Positions 15,583-23,280 of a stretch of DNA of 23,280 nucleotides are shown piece by piece (positions within the stretch are counted from its first letter, which is position 1; each line of letters starts with the position of its first letter). The DNA is taken from NCBI GenBank assembly GCA_046728975.1, contig JBKPFU010000109.1, positions 1 to 23,280 of the forward strand, written 5' to 3'. The notes beneath the pieces were generated by a model, which was not told the DNA's origin, ran no database searches, and saw nothing but the letters and a program-made list of their open reading frames with translations. Position numbers and translations under genes: made by a program. This DNA is from JBKPFU01 sp046728975. Lineage in GTDB: Bacteria; Actinomycetota; Thermoleophilia; Gaiellales; Gaiellaceae.

Positions 15583-16560
15583 GTGATCACCCCTCCCTCG
15601 CCCGCTTCAGCGGCGACCGCCGCCGGGACTGCCCCGCAGTTCCGGCGGCGGCGCCGTTTGAGCCTAGATCGACTCGCCGGCCGCACCGCGCCCTACGCGT
15701 TGCTCCTGCCGGCGGCCGCCGTGATGGGCGCCGTGCTCGCCTACCCGCTCTACTTTCTCGTCCGGCTCTCGTTCGAGAAGTACGGGCTCTTCGAGTTGAT
15801 CCGGCACTCCGGCCAGTGGATCGGCACCCGGAACTACTCGCAAATCTTCCACGACAGCCTCTTCTGGCACGTGCTCGCGCGGACGCTCGTCTTCACGGGC
15901 GTCTGCGTCGCGCTGACAATGGCGCTGGGGACGCTGATCGCGCTCCTGCTGGCGGAGCTCGGCCCGAAGATGCGCCTGCTCGTGAACGTTGGGCTCATCT
16001 TCGTGTGGGCGACCCCGGTCGTCGTTGCGGTCGACATCTGGTACTGGATGGTCGACTTCGAGTTCGGCGTCCTCAACTGGACGCTGACAAAGCTTCACTT
16101 CGGCAACTTCATCCACCACGACTGGTTCCAAAATCCGTGGACCGGCTGGGGGGTGATCACGGCGATCGTCGTTTGGGGCGCGATCCCCTTCGTTGCGATC
16201 ACGCTGTATGCCGGGCTGACGCAGGTGCCGCGGGAGCTCGTCGAGGCGGCCGAGATCGACGGCGCGAGCCCCTGGCGCGTGTTTCGCGACGTGACAGTCC
16301 CCTTGCTGAAACCGATCTTCATCATCCTGACGAGCCTGTCGATCATCTGGGACTTCCAGGTCTTCAACCAGGTCTGGATCATCCGCGACTACCGGCCGAC
16401 GACGGACTACTACCTGATGTCGATCTACGCGTACGTGAACGCGTTCGGCCAGAGCGAGTACGGCCTGGGGGCGGCGATCGCGCTCGTGATGGTCGCGATC
16501 CTGCTCGTCGTCAGCTTCTTCTACGTGCGGCAGATGGTGAAGATCGGGGAGGTGCAGTGA
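15583..16560 (+). CDS. Carbohydrate ABC transporter permease, MalF/UgpA type (regulon importer)
   Basis: 325 residues from GTG at 15583. A polar N-terminus rich in Arg (about 1-35) precedes the first membrane helix (YALLLPAAAVMGAVLAYPLY). Five more helices follow, with EAA loop ELVEAAEIDGASPWRVFRDV around 216-235. Forms the channel with the next gene, whose start overlaps this stop (GTGA). Comparable in position to NgcF/DasB in Streptomyces importer operons; substrate inferred from context. Confidence 0.94.
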   Translation: MITPPSPASAATAAGTAPQFRRRRRLSLDRLAGRTAPYALLLPAAAVMGAVLAYPLYFLVRLSFEKYGLFELIRHSGQWIGTRNYSQIFHDSLFWHVLARTLVFTGVCVALTMALGTLIALLLAELGPKMRLLVNVGLIFVWATPVVVAVDIWYWMVDFEFGVLNWTLTKLHFGNFIHHDWFQNPWTGWGVITAIVVWGAIPFVAITLYAGLTQVPRELVEAAEIDGASPWRVFRDVTVPLLKPIFIILTSLSIIWDFQVFNQVWIIRDYRPTTDYYLMSIYAYVNAFGQSEYGLGAAIALVMVAILLVVSFFYVRQMVKIGEVQ

Positions 16561-17465
16561 GCTCGACTGTGCCCGCCGCGCCGGTGCCGGTCGCGCCCAC
16601 CGGCGCGACGCGCACCGGAACGCAGCGCCGCTTCAGCCGGCGCCGGTTCGCCCGACGCGCGACCCTCAACATCGTCGCGCTGCTCGTCTTCGCCGTCATG
16701 ACCTTTCCGGTCTATTGGATGGTCTCGACCGCGTTCAAGCGCGGCCAGGACATCTTCAGCTACACGCCCGTCTGGTTCCCCGTCCACGCGACGCTCTCCA
16801 ATTTCAGCGACGCGATCCACCGACCCAACTTCTGGGACAACGTCAAGAACAGCCTGATCATCGTCAGCGTGGTCGTTCTGCTGTCGCTCCTGCTCGCGTT
16901 CCTGGCGGCGCTGGCGCTGGCGAAGTTCCGCTTCTACGGGCGCAAGGCCTTCATCGTGCTGATCATCGCGGTTCAGATGGTGCCGCTCAACGCGCTCATC
17001 ATTCCGATCTTCCTGGTGCTGAGCAAAGCGAACCAGGTGGACAAGCTCAGCGGCGTGATCGTCACGTACATGACGTTCGTCCTGCCGTTCACCATCTGGA
17101 CGCTGCGCGGCTTCATGCTCGGCGTCCCGCGCGAGCTCGAGGAGGCCGCGATGGTCGACGGGAGCACCCGCTTCGGCGCCTTCGTGCGGATTCTGCTGCC
17201 GCTGGTCGGCCCCGGGCTCGTGGCGACGTCGATCTTCGCCTTCATCCAGGCGTGGAACGAGTTCATCATGGCCTACGTCCTGCTCCGCAGCCCCGAGAAG
17301 CAGACGCTGACCGTCTGGCTCGCGTCGTTCACGACGGCACGCGGCACGGCGTGGGGACCGCTGATGGCGGGGGCGACGCTGACGGCCCTGCCGGTGGTGG
17401 TCTTCTTCGCGATCATCCAACGCAAGATCGCGTTCGGGCTCACGGCGGGCGCCGTGAGGGGATGA
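16557..17465 (+). CDS. Carbohydrate ABC transporter permease, MalG/UgpE type (regulon importer)
   Basis: 302 residues from GTG at 16557; GGGGAGG lies just upstream and the start overlaps the previous stop in GTGA. After a disordered Pro/Arg-rich N-terminus, first helix is LNIVALLVFAVMTFPVYWMV, then NFSDAIHRPNFWDNVKNSLI, LALAKFRFYGRKAF, and EAA loop ELEEAAMVDGSTRFGAFVRI, with the typical end AFIQAWNEFIMAYVLLRS. Second half of the channel. Its stop overlaps the GH3 start (ATGA), so the glycosidase is translated with the importer. Confidence 0.95.
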   Translation: MSSTVPAAPVPVAPTGATRTGTQRRFSRRRFARRATLNIVALLVFAVMTFPVYWMVSTAFKRGQDIFSYTPVWFPVHATLSNFSDAIHRPNFWDNVKNSLIIVSVVVLLSLLLAFLAALALAKFRFYGRKAFIVLIIAVQMVPLNALIIPIFLVLSKANQVDKLSGVIVTYMTFVLPFTIWTLRGFMLGVPRELEEAAMVDGSTRFGAFVRILLPLVGPGLVATSIFAFIQAWNEFIMAYVLLRSPEKQTLTVWLASFTTARGTAWGPLMAGATLTALPVVVFFAIIQRKIAFGLTAGAVRG

Positions 17466-18853
17466 CCCGCGAGACCCGCGAGCTCGAGCGCCTCGCCGCT
17501 ACCTGCCTCTTCGCCGGATTCGACGGCCCCACCGTGCCGGAGTGGTTGCGGCCTTGGCTCGAGCTCGGGCTGGGCGGGGTGGTCCTGTTCGCGCGCAACG
17601 TCGAGAGCCGGGAGCAGCTGGGCGCACTGACGCGCGCGCTTCGCGCCGAGCGGCCGGAGCTGCTGATCGCGATCGACGAGGAGGGCGGCGACGTCACGCG
17701 GCTCGAGGCGGAGACCGGAAGCTCGTACCCGGGTAACCACGCGCTTGGCGCGGTCGACGACGTTGGCCTCACCCAGCGCGTCGGCGCGGCGATGGGAGCC
17801 GAGCTCGCGGGCGTGGGCGTGAACCTCAACCTCGCTCCGGTTGCGGACCTGTGCGTGAACCCCGACAACCCGATCGTCGGCGTCCGCTCCTTCGGCTCGG
17901 ATCCCGACCTCGTGGCGCGGCATGTCACGGCGTTCGTCGACGGCCTCCAGAGCGTCGGCGTCGCCGCCTGTGCCAAGCACTTCCCGGGTCATGGCGCCAC
18001 GGACGCCGATTCGCACCTCGAGCTGCCGACGGTCACGGGCGGCCTCGACGACGCTCTCGTCCCGTTTCGCGCGGCAGTCAACGCCGGGGGCCGATCGATC
18101 ATGACCGCGCACGTTCGAGTTCCTGCCCTCGACGATGAACCTGCGACTCTGAGCCGCGAGCTCGTCGGCGGCTTGCTGCGCGACGAGCTCGGCTTCCAGG
18201 GCATGGTCATCAGCGATGCGCTCGAAATGGGCGCAATTGCCGGCACCGTCGGGACCGCCGAGGGCGCCGTCCGCGCGATGCTGGCCGGCGTCGACGCGCT
18301 CTGCCTCGGCGCCGAGCTCCGCCCGGACACTGTTCACCGAGCGGTGGTCGGGCGCGTCCCGGAGGAGCGTCTGAGGGAGGCGTCGGGTCGGGTTGCGGCA
18401 ACGGCTGCGTGGGCGCAGGCGCGCGTCCACGGCGAATTCGATCGAGGGGTTGGCGCCGCGGCGGCCGGCCGGGCGCTGGAGGTGGAAGGCGATGTCGCTC
18501 TTTCGGGCCCGCCGCTCGTCGTCGAGCTGTGGCCCGAAGGGTCGATCGCTGCGGGCGAGGCGAGGCACGGGCTCGGCGACTCGCTGCGCGAGCGTGATCC
18601 AGCTACCGAGGTCGTGAGCCTGCGCGGCGCCGCCGATCTCCCCGATCCCCAAGGCCGGTCGCTCGTCCTGGTCGTCCGTGACGCACACCGGCACGAATGG
18701 CAGCGGGCGATCGCGCGCTCGGCCGACGGAGCGATCGTCGTCGAGACCGGGCTGCCCGTGTGGCGGCCCAACGGCGCCTCCGGCTACGTCGCGACGCACG
18801 GCCTCGGTCGGGTCAACCTCGAGGCGGCGGCCGATCGACTGGCCGGGCAATAA
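17462..18853 (+). CDS. GH3 beta-N-acetylglucosaminidase-like protein (NagZ type, cytosolic)
   Basis: 463 residues from ATG at 17462. No signal peptide, so it acts in the cytosol on imported sugar. The NagZ signature KHFPGHG at 172-178 followed by ATDADSH to His185 gives the His/Asp dyad on a flexible loop special to this GH3 branch; the nucleophile is probably Asp252 in VISDALEMGA. LLIAIDEEGGDVTRLE is also characteristic. The catalytic domain ends near 340; a C-terminal domain of about 120 residues (VVELWPEGS to the end) is absent from the 341-residue E. coli enzyme but resembles the extra domain of two-domain members. It probably frees GlcNAc from GlcNAc-MurNAc or chitooligosaccharide; some relatives are phosphorylases. 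Confidence 0.9.
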   Translation: MTRETRELERLAATCLFAGFDGPTVPEWLRPWLELGLGGVVLFARNVESREQLGALTRALRAERPELLIAIDEEGGDVTRLEAETGSSYPGNHALGAVDDVGLTQRVGAAMGAELAGVGVNLNLAPVADLCVNPDNPIVGVRSFGSDPDLVARHVTAFVDGLQSVGVAACAKHFPGHGATDADSHLELPTVTGGLDDALVPFRAAVNAGGRSIMTAHVRVPALDDEPATLSRELVGGLLRDELGFQGMVISDALEMGAIAGTVGTAEGAVRAMLAGVDALCLGAELRPDTVHRAVVGRVPEERLREASGRVAATAAWAQARVHGEFDRGVGAAAAGRALEVEGDVALSGPPLVVELWPEGSIAAGEARHGLGDSLRERDPATEVVSLRGAADLPDPQGRSLVLVVRDAHRHEWQRAIARSADGAIVVETGLPVWRPNGASGYVATHGLGRVNLEAAADRLAGQ

Positions 18854-18860
18854 TCGCCCG

Positions 18861-19331
18861 ATGCAGCGGATGAACCTGTTCAGCGCCGAGGCCAAGTACG
18901 ACGCCGACGATCCCGAGGGCTATCGCGCCGGGATGAACCGCTTCGGCCCATCCATCGGCGCCACGATGCTCGGCGGGTCGATCTATGAGCTGCCGGCGGG
19001 GCAGAGCATCTGTCCCTACCACTACGAGTACGGGAACGAGGAGTGGCTGATCGTGCTCGAGGGGCGGCCGACCCTACGCCACCCCGGTGGGGAGGAAGAG
19101 CTCGACCACGGCGACGTCGTCTGTTTCCCGGTCGGCCGCGAGGGCGCGCACAAGGTGACGAACGGCACGGGCGAGCAGGTGCGCGTCCTGATGATCTCGA
19201 CGAAGATCGACCCTTCGGTCGCCGTCTATCCGGACAGCGACAAAATCGGCGTCTGGCCAGGCGACGACGGCGACACCGTCATGCTGCGCCGTGAGAGCGG
19301 CAACGTGGGCTACTGGGATCGCGAGATTTAG
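18861..19331 (+). CDS. Cupin-domain protein
   Basis: 156 residues from ATG at 18861 (ATG at 18870 is possible). Single conserved beta-barrel: first motif CPYHYEYGNEEWLIVLEG with metal-type His and Glu, second motif GDVVCFPVGREGAHKVTN, both matching the cupin pattern. It follows the GH3 gene by 7 bp and may be cotranscribed. No ribosome-binding sequence is obvious. Substrate or enzyme activity is not predictable; a link to sugar metabolism is only by position. Confidence 0.85.
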   Translation: MQRMNLFSAEAKYDADDPEGYRAGMNRFGPSIGATMLGGSIYELPAGQSICPYHYEYGNEEWLIVLEGRPTLRHPGGEEELDHGDVVCFPVGREGAHKVTNGTGEQVRVLMISTKIDPSVAVYPDSDKIGVWPGDDGDTVMLRRESGNVGYWDREI

Positions 19332-19336
19332 CCGCG

Positions 19337-19792
19337 TTGCCCGACGAGGCAGTCTCTCCGATCACCCACGAACGCACTCTGAGCTGCAGCGTCGAGCACG
19401 CCTTCGCGACCTACGCAAATCGAATCGGAGCGTGGTGGGACCCGCGCTACACCGCGAACGCAGAAACCGTCGAGCGGGTCACGATCGAGCCGCGCGTCGG
19501 CGGACGCGTGTACGCGATGCACCGCGACCTCGGCGAGGACGATTGGGGCGAGGTCACTGTCTGGGACCCGCCGCACCGGCTCGCCCACACCTTCACGCTG
19601 GCCCAAGATCCAGCCCACCCCAGTGAGGTGGCCGTGGAGTTCGCGCCCGACCGATGCGGAGGATGCACGCTCGGCTTCGCCCACGGCGGCTGGACTGAGG
19701 CGAACGCCGACGTGCGGAAGAAGTTCGGAGACTGGCCGGTCATGCTCGATCGCCTCGCCGCGCTCGCGGACGGCGACGGTCCGTCGCGCTGA
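19337..19792 (+). CDS. SRPBCC/AHSA1-domain protein
   Basis: 151 residues from TTG at 19337, five bases after the cupin stop; no ATG or GTG gives a better start. Helix-grip fold marks: LSCSVEHAFATYANRIGAWW near the start, VTIEPRVGGRVYAMH, WGEVTVWDPPHRLAHTF, and C-terminal GWTEANADVRKKFGDWPVML. This ligand-binding fold appears in toxin-antitoxin-like and stress proteins and is often fused or adjacent to ArsR regulators, but none is here. Function unknown. Confidence 0.8.
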   Translation: MPDEAVSPITHERTLSCSVEHAFATYANRIGAWWDPRYTANAETVERVTIEPRVGGRVYAMHRDLGEDDWGEVTVWDPPHRLAHTFTLAQDPAHPSEVAVEFAPDRCGGCTLGFAHGGWTEANADVRKKFGDWPVMLDRLAALADGDGPSR

Positions 19793-19802
19793 CCGGCGCC
19801 AG

Positions 19803-19808
19803 TAGAGT
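19803..19808 (+). promoter_or_regulatory. -10 box TAGAGT, six bases before the decarboxylase start
   Basis: TAGAGT (19803-19808) then six bases to ATG at 19815, the leaderless spacing; no ribosome-binding sequence precedes this ATG and no clear -35 was identified. Confidence 0.4.
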
Positions 19809-19814
19809 CGCGGC

Positions 19815-21209
19815 ATGACCGACGTCCGTGAGCTGCTCCAGCTGACTGCCTCGATCGCGGCGGACTACGTCGAGTCGCTAGGCGAACGCCCCGTCTTCCC
19901 CGACGTCACCCCGGAGCAGCTGCGGACGGCGCTTGGCGGGCCGCTCCCGGACCAGCCGGTCGACGCGCGGCAGGTTGTCAACGAGCTCGCGGCCGCGGCC
20001 GAGCCCGGGGTCGTCGCTTCGAGCAGCGGGCGTTTCTTCGGCTTCGTGATCGGCGGTGGGCTGCCGGCGGCCCTCGCCGCAGACTGGCTGACGGCGACCT
20101 GGGATCAGAACGCCGGCCTCTACGTCCTCGGACCCTCCGCCTCCATCACCGAGCAGGTGACGCGGGAGTGGATCGTCGACCTGCTCGGATTGCCTCGAAA
20201 TGCATCGATCGGATTCGTCACCGGCACTCAGATGGCGCATGTCACCGCTCTCGCGGCGGCACGCTTCCACGTCCTCGACGTCCTCGGCTGGGACGTCGGG
20301 CGAGATGGGCTCCAAGGCGCTCCGCGCGTCCGCGTGCTCGCGGGCGCCCACCGCCACGTCACCGTCGACCGCGCATTGCGTTTACTCGGCCTCGGCGCGC
20401 CGATCATCGTCGACGCGGACGAGCAGGGACGCATGATCGTCGACGCCCTCGTCCGGGCGATCGCCGAAGGCGACGGGCCGACGATCGTCTGCGCGCAGGC
20501 CGGCGACGTGAACACCGGGTCATTCGATCCTCTCGAAGACATCGCCGATGCCTGCGAAGACGCCCATGCGTGGTTGCACGTCGACGGCGCGTTCGGGATC
20601 TGGGCAGCCGTGTCGCCCGAGCTTCGCCACCTCGTCGCCGGGATCGAGCGCGCGGACTCGTGGACGACCGATGCGCACAAGTGGCTCAACGTCCCATACG
20701 ACTCGGGCATCGTCCTCTGTGCGCACCCAGAGTCCCACCGCAACGCGATGACGGTGCAGGCCGCGTACCTGATCCAGGAAGAGGGCGAAGCGGCGCAGCG
20801 CGACCAGGTCGACTGGGTGCCCGAGTTCTCGCGCCGGGCGCGCGGCTTCGCGGTCTATGCCGCGCTTCGCTCGCTTGGGCGCTCGGGGATTCTCGAGGTC
20901 GTCGAGCGCTGCTGCTCCCAGGCACGCCGCTTCGCCGAGCAGATCGCCGAGCTTCCCGGTGTCCGCGTGATCAACGAGGTCGTCCTCAACCAGGTGCTGT
21001 TCTGCTTCGAGGACGACGAGCGGACGGACGCAGCGCTCGCTGCCGTGCAGGCCTCGGGCGACGTGTGGTTGAGCGGCACGAGCTGGGAGGGGCGAAAGGC
21101 GATCCGGGTTTCGGTCTCCAACTGGCAGACGGGAGACCGCGAGACGGATCTCGCCGTCGAGGCCTTTCGCCGCGTCGTTAAGGCGCCGCTCCCGGTCCGA
21201 GCGCAGTAG
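19815..21209 (+). CDS. Group II pyridoxal-phosphate-dependent amino acid decarboxylase
   Basis: 464 residues. Fold type I enzyme of the aromatic/glutamate decarboxylase class: GRFFGFVIGGGLPAALAAD and FVTGTQMAHVTALAAAR early, cofactor Asp in WLHVDGAFGIW, and the Schiff-base lysine Lys289 in SWTTDAHKWLNVPYDSG. C-terminal small domain ends in IRVSVSNWQT. Related proteins decarboxylate aromatic amino acids or act on cysteine-sulfinate, and others are aldolases/transaminases of the same fold; the substrate cannot be read. Starts 22 bp after the SRPBCC gene, likely with its own promoter. Confidence 0.9.
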   Translation: MTDVRELLQLTASIAADYVESLGERPVFPDVTPEQLRTALGGPLPDQPVDARQVVNELAAAAEPGVVASSSGRFFGFVIGGGLPAALAADWLTATWDQNAGLYVLGPSASITEQVTREWIVDLLGLPRNASIGFVTGTQMAHVTALAAARFHVLDVLGWDVGRDGLQGAPRVRVLAGAHRHVTVDRALRLLGLGAPIIVDADEQGRMIVDALVRAIAEGDGPTIVCAQAGDVNTGSFDPLEDIADACEDAHAWLHVDGAFGIWAAVSPELRHLVAGIERADSWTTDAHKWLNVPYDSGIVLCAHPESHRNAMTVQAAYLIQEEGEAAQRDQVDWVPEFSRRARGFAVYAALRSLGRSGILEVVERCCSQARRFAEQIAELPGVRVINEVVLNQVLFCFEDDERTDAALAAVQASGDVWLSGTSWEGRKAIRVSVSNWQTGDRETDLAVEAFRRVVKAPLPVRAQ

Positions 21210-21266
21210 CGGACGTCCGCCGGAACCTGTCCCATCAAGACGTGGCGAGTCGTCGTCTAAGGAGAT

Positions 21267-22625
21267 GTGCGGACGCGTCCTGCGGCCCTCTCGTTGTTCC
21301 TCGTTGCCGCGGCCTGCATGTTCGGCGTCATCGCCAAGCGCGACACCGCGGCGGAGCGGTCGGCCGCGACCCGCTGCCCCGACGCCCCCGGATTCACCTG
21401 CTCGACGCTGACCGTTCCGCTCGACCGGAGTGGCAAGGTCCGCGGCACGCTGAAGCTCCGCGTCGCGGTGCAGGATGTGAGCGGCCCGCGCGGGGTCCTG
21501 GTGTTCCTGACGGGCGGGCCGGGACAGCCCGGCGAGCCCTTCGCGGTCAGAGTCTCGTCCCGTCTCGCCGCCGTAACCGCCGGCTACCGGATCGTCATGT
21601 TCGACCAGCGCGGCACCGGTGCCGGTGCGCTGCGTTGCCCGGCGCTGCAGGCGCAGATGGGCAGCAGCGACCTCGCCGTCCCGACCAGGAGCGCGGTCGT
21701 GGGGTGCGCGAACAAGATCGGCCCGAAGCGGCGCTTCTTCAGCACCGCGGCAACGGTCGAGGACCTCGAGGCTTTGCGTCGCCTCCTCGGCGTCCAGAAG
21801 CTGAGCCTCGACGGCGTCTCCTACGGCACCTTCGTCGCCGAGCGCTACGCGCTGCGCTACCCGCAGCGCGTCGCGCGCCTCGTGCTCGACTCGGTCGTGC
21901 CGCACGGAACGCTCGACCCGCTCCCGGTTGCAGAGGCGCATGCGACGGCACGCGTGCTTCGCGCGGTCTGTCGGGCTGAAGGCTGCAATACCGATCCTGC
22001 CGCCGACCTCGCCGCCGTTGCCCGACGGCGGCCCTCGATTCAGCCGGGGCTGCTCGACGCGCTCGTCACGATGAGCGTCGTCGACCCGCACTACAGAAGG
22101 GTGATCCCGGCGCTGCAGTCGGCCCGACGCGGCAACTGGCGGTCGCTGGCGACGCTTGTCGGGCGCTGGCGGCCGGACCCGGAAACGCCGCCCCAGCTCT
22201 TCAGCCAGGGCCTCCACGCGAGCACCCTCTGCGCCGACATGCGAATGCCCTGGGGCAACTCGGCCGTACCGCTGGCACGCCGCGGGCCCGCGCTCCGACG
22301 AGCGGTCGCGCGCGTGCGCGCGAGGGCGATCTGGCCGTTCACCCGAGTCATCGCGAGCAACAACGGGTTCGTCAAGACGTGCCTCTACTGGCCGCCGACG
22401 CCCGCACCGCCGCAACCACGCGTGCGAAAGCTCCCGCCGGTGCCGACGCTGCTGCTTGCCGGCGACCGCGATCTCTCCACGCCGATGGCCTGGGCGAGTC
22501 AGGAGGCGCGCCTCGCACCGCGAGGGCGCCTCGTGATCGTGCACGGCTCTGGCCACGGAGCTCAGCTGCGCGCGGAGACCGACGCCGGCCGCGCTGCAGT
22601 GGCGTCCTTCCTGCACGGGTCGTAG
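21267..22625 (+). CDS. Secreted alpha/beta hydrolase, S33 peptidase-like (tripeptidyl aminopeptidase family)
   Basis: 452 residues from GTG at 21267 with AAGGAG only two bases upstream (tight spacing; a TTG at 21291 is an in-frame alternative). Short signal peptide ending near residue 20. Oxyanion segment LTGGPGQPGEP, then FDQRGTGAG, catalytic Ser185 in DGVSYGTF (GxSxG), Asp402 in GDRDLSTP and His430 in GSGHGAQ. The cap and C-terminal part resemble secreted proline/tripeptidyl aminopeptidases of actinomycetes. Several cysteines are conserved-looking (CPDAPGFTCSTL, CANKI, CRAEGC). Confidence 0.9.
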   Translation: MRTRPAALSLFLVAAACMFGVIAKRDTAAERSAATRCPDAPGFTCSTLTVPLDRSGKVRGTLKLRVAVQDVSGPRGVLVFLTGGPGQPGEPFAVRVSSRLAAVTAGYRIVMFDQRGTGAGALRCPALQAQMGSSDLAVPTRSAVVGCANKIGPKRRFFSTAATVEDLEALRRLLGVQKLSLDGVSYGTFVAERYALRYPQRVARLVLDSVVPHGTLDPLPVAEAHATARVLRAVCRAEGCNTDPAADLAAVARRRPSIQPGLLDALVTMSVVDPHYRRVIPALQSARRGNWRSLATLVGRWRPDPETPPQLFSQGLHASTLCADMRMPWGNSAVPLARRGPALRRAVARVRARAIWPFTRVIASNNGFVKTCLYWPPTPAPPQPRVRKLPPVPTLLLAGDRDLSTPMAWASQEARLAPRGRLVIVHGSGHGAQLRAETDAGRAAVASFLHGS

Positions 22626-22634
22626 TCGAAGGAC

Positions 22635-22665
22635 GCGGCCGGCCGCCGCGACGCCGGCCGGCCGC
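22635..22665. terminator. Bidirectional hairpin between convergent genes
   Basis: GCGGCCGGCCG (22635-22645) and CGGCCGGCCGC (22655-22665) form a perfect 11-bp GC stem with a 9-base loop, in the 48-bp gap between the hydrolase stop and the small secreted protein stop. There is no T-tract; GC-only hairpins commonly terminate in actinomycetes. Confidence 0.6.
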
Positions 22666-22673
22666 ATCGGCTT

Positions 22674-23066
22674 CTAGAACGACCCGGAGACGATCAGGGT
22701 GCCTCCGGTCGTGCGCACCCTCACCTTGGTCCCCGCGCGAACACGCGGTACGAACTGGCCGCGCTCGCTGTTCCGGTTGATCTCGGTCGCGCCGAGCCGG
22801 TTCACCTTCGCGGTCGCGACCTTCACGCCGCCGACGAAGAAGACGACGCGCTTGCCGGCGAGCCGCCGGATGTGCTCTACCTCGACCTGTAGCTCCCGCT
22901 CGCCCGGCTTCGACTCGAACTTGGCCGTGCCTCTGGCGGCCGGGAAGCTCTTCGAGGGCTTGAGCGCGATCCTCGTCTGGCCCGCAGCCAGGACCGTCGG
23001 CACGGCAACGGCGAGAGCGACCACCATTGCGAGCACCAGACCCGTCAGTTGCTTCGAACGCTGCAT
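22674..23066 (-). CDS. Small secreted protein of unknown function
   Basis: 130 residues from ATG at 23066, with GGAGGT five bases upstream. Signal peptide of about 27 residues (hydrophobic LVLAMVVALAVAVPTVLAA). The mature part is basic, predicted beta-rich: RIALKPSKSFPAARGTA, ELQVEVEHIRRLAGKRVVFF, VRVRTTGGTLIVSGSF. No known family recognised. Convergent with the hydrolase; a 7-bp inverted repeat lies in its upstream region. Confidence 0.8.
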   Translation of the reverse strand: MQRSKQLTGLVLAMVVALAVAVPTVLAAGQTRIALKPSKSFPAARGTAKFESKPGERELQVEVEHIRRLAGKRVVFFVGGVKVATAKVNRLGATEINRNSERGQFVPRVRAGTKVRVRTTGGTLIVSGSF

Positions 23067-23086
23067 CTCGGACCTCCGATTTCGGT

Positions 23087-23108
23087 CGTGGACTTGACCG
23101 CGTCCACG
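23087..23108. promoter_or_regulatory. Inverted repeat CGTGGAC-N8-GTCCACG upstream of the small secreted protein
   Basis: CGTGGAC (23087-23093), TTGACCGC, GTCCACG (23102-23108): perfect 7-bp arms, 21 bp before the ATG at 23066 on the minus strand. Could be an operator or a leader hairpin; no -10/-35 pair is convincing here. Confidence 0.35.
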
Positions 23109-23208
23109 CTATGGAGCGCCGGTTCAAGCGCGGGCAAGAGAGGGCAAGCCTTTGCTCAGACTTCGGTTAAGGATCGGTAGGCCGGCGACGCGCGCGAGAA
23201 TCGCCGCC

Positions 23209-23280
23209 GTGGAGACCGCAACGCAGACGCTCCATCGGCTTACGTCGTGCACGTGGGAGTGGTATGCGCCGTCGAGGGAC
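23209..23280 (+). CDS. Possible start of a further gene (partial)
   Basis: GTG at 23209 opens 24 codons to the window edge: VETATQTLHRLTSCTWEWYA. GC-rich third positions fit coding. Weak ribosome-binding sequence. The minus strand is also open over this stretch, so assignment is tentative. The 142 bases between 23067 and 23208 hold the inverted repeat and probably divergent promoters. Confidence 0.3.
   Translation, partial: METATQTLHRLTSCTWEWYAPSRD

Noticed and set aside
17273..18895. Minus-strand open frame of 540 codons opposite the GH3 gene
   Set aside because: Antisense shadow of a gene with intact catalytic motifs.
20520..22667. Minus-strand open frame of 715 codons opposite the decarboxylase and hydrolase
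   Set aside because: Spans two real genes and their gap; no recognisable domain.
23124..23279. Minus-strand partial frame ending TGA at 23124
   Set aside because: Translation is hydrophobic in part but matches nothing recognised; the plus-strand reading from 23209 is slightly preferred. Neither is firm.

Overview
This window is very GC-rich DNA with dense, short-spaced genes, GTG/TTG starts, ATGA/GTGA overlaps and several TANNNT boxes 6-7 nt before start codons (leaderless-type promoters). Together with a DasR/NagR-like GntR regulator and MsiK/UgpC-type ATPases, this points to an actinomycete. A deep-branching soil lineage such as Thermoleophilia is my guess; nothing in the window proves the class. 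No tRNA, rRNA, CRISPR array, transposase or phage gene was seen. No gene-free stretch exceeds 300 bases; the longest gaps (about 100-170 bp) are described as features.

Left block (1-5467). A minus-strand sugar ABC importer reads MalF-type permease, then MalG-type permease, then a Tat-type substrate-binding protein cut by the window edge. The two permease genes are separated by a 167-bp nested palindrome. Divergent from it lie a lone DppC/OppC-type peptide permease and a MalK/UgpC-type ATPase. The ATPase overlaps tail to tail by 20 bp with the next gene.

Middle (5448-8917). A large secreted protein is built of about eight Fn3-like repeats plus a C-terminal beta domain. A small GAF-domain protein is divergent from it.

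Core system (8926-18853). This is an amino-sugar catabolic regulon. The minus-strand operon murQ-nagA-SIS (etherase, deacetylase, deaminase/isomerase-like) diverges from a plus-strand pair, an MsiK-like ATPase and a GntR/HutC regulator. These are followed by a substrate-binding protein, two permeases and a cytosolic GH3 (NagZ-like) glycosidase. Three sites of the form TGGT-N4-ACCA (the DasR/NagR 'dre' architecture) lie at the murQ/ATPase divergent promoter, on the regulator's start codon, and before the binding-protein gene. I infer import of GlcNAc- and/or MurNAc-containing oligosaccharides (chitin or cell-wall fragments), cytosolic cleavage by GH3, and conversion of the 6-phosphates by MurQ, NagA and the SIS enzyme, under substrate-responsive repression. 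No sugar kinase is visible.

Right block (18861-23280). A cupin, an SRPBCC/AHSA1 protein, a group II PLP-dependent decarboxylase, a secreted S33-type alpha/beta hydrolase and, convergent with it across a strong hairpin, a small secreted protein. The last 72 bases may hold the start of another plus-strand gene.
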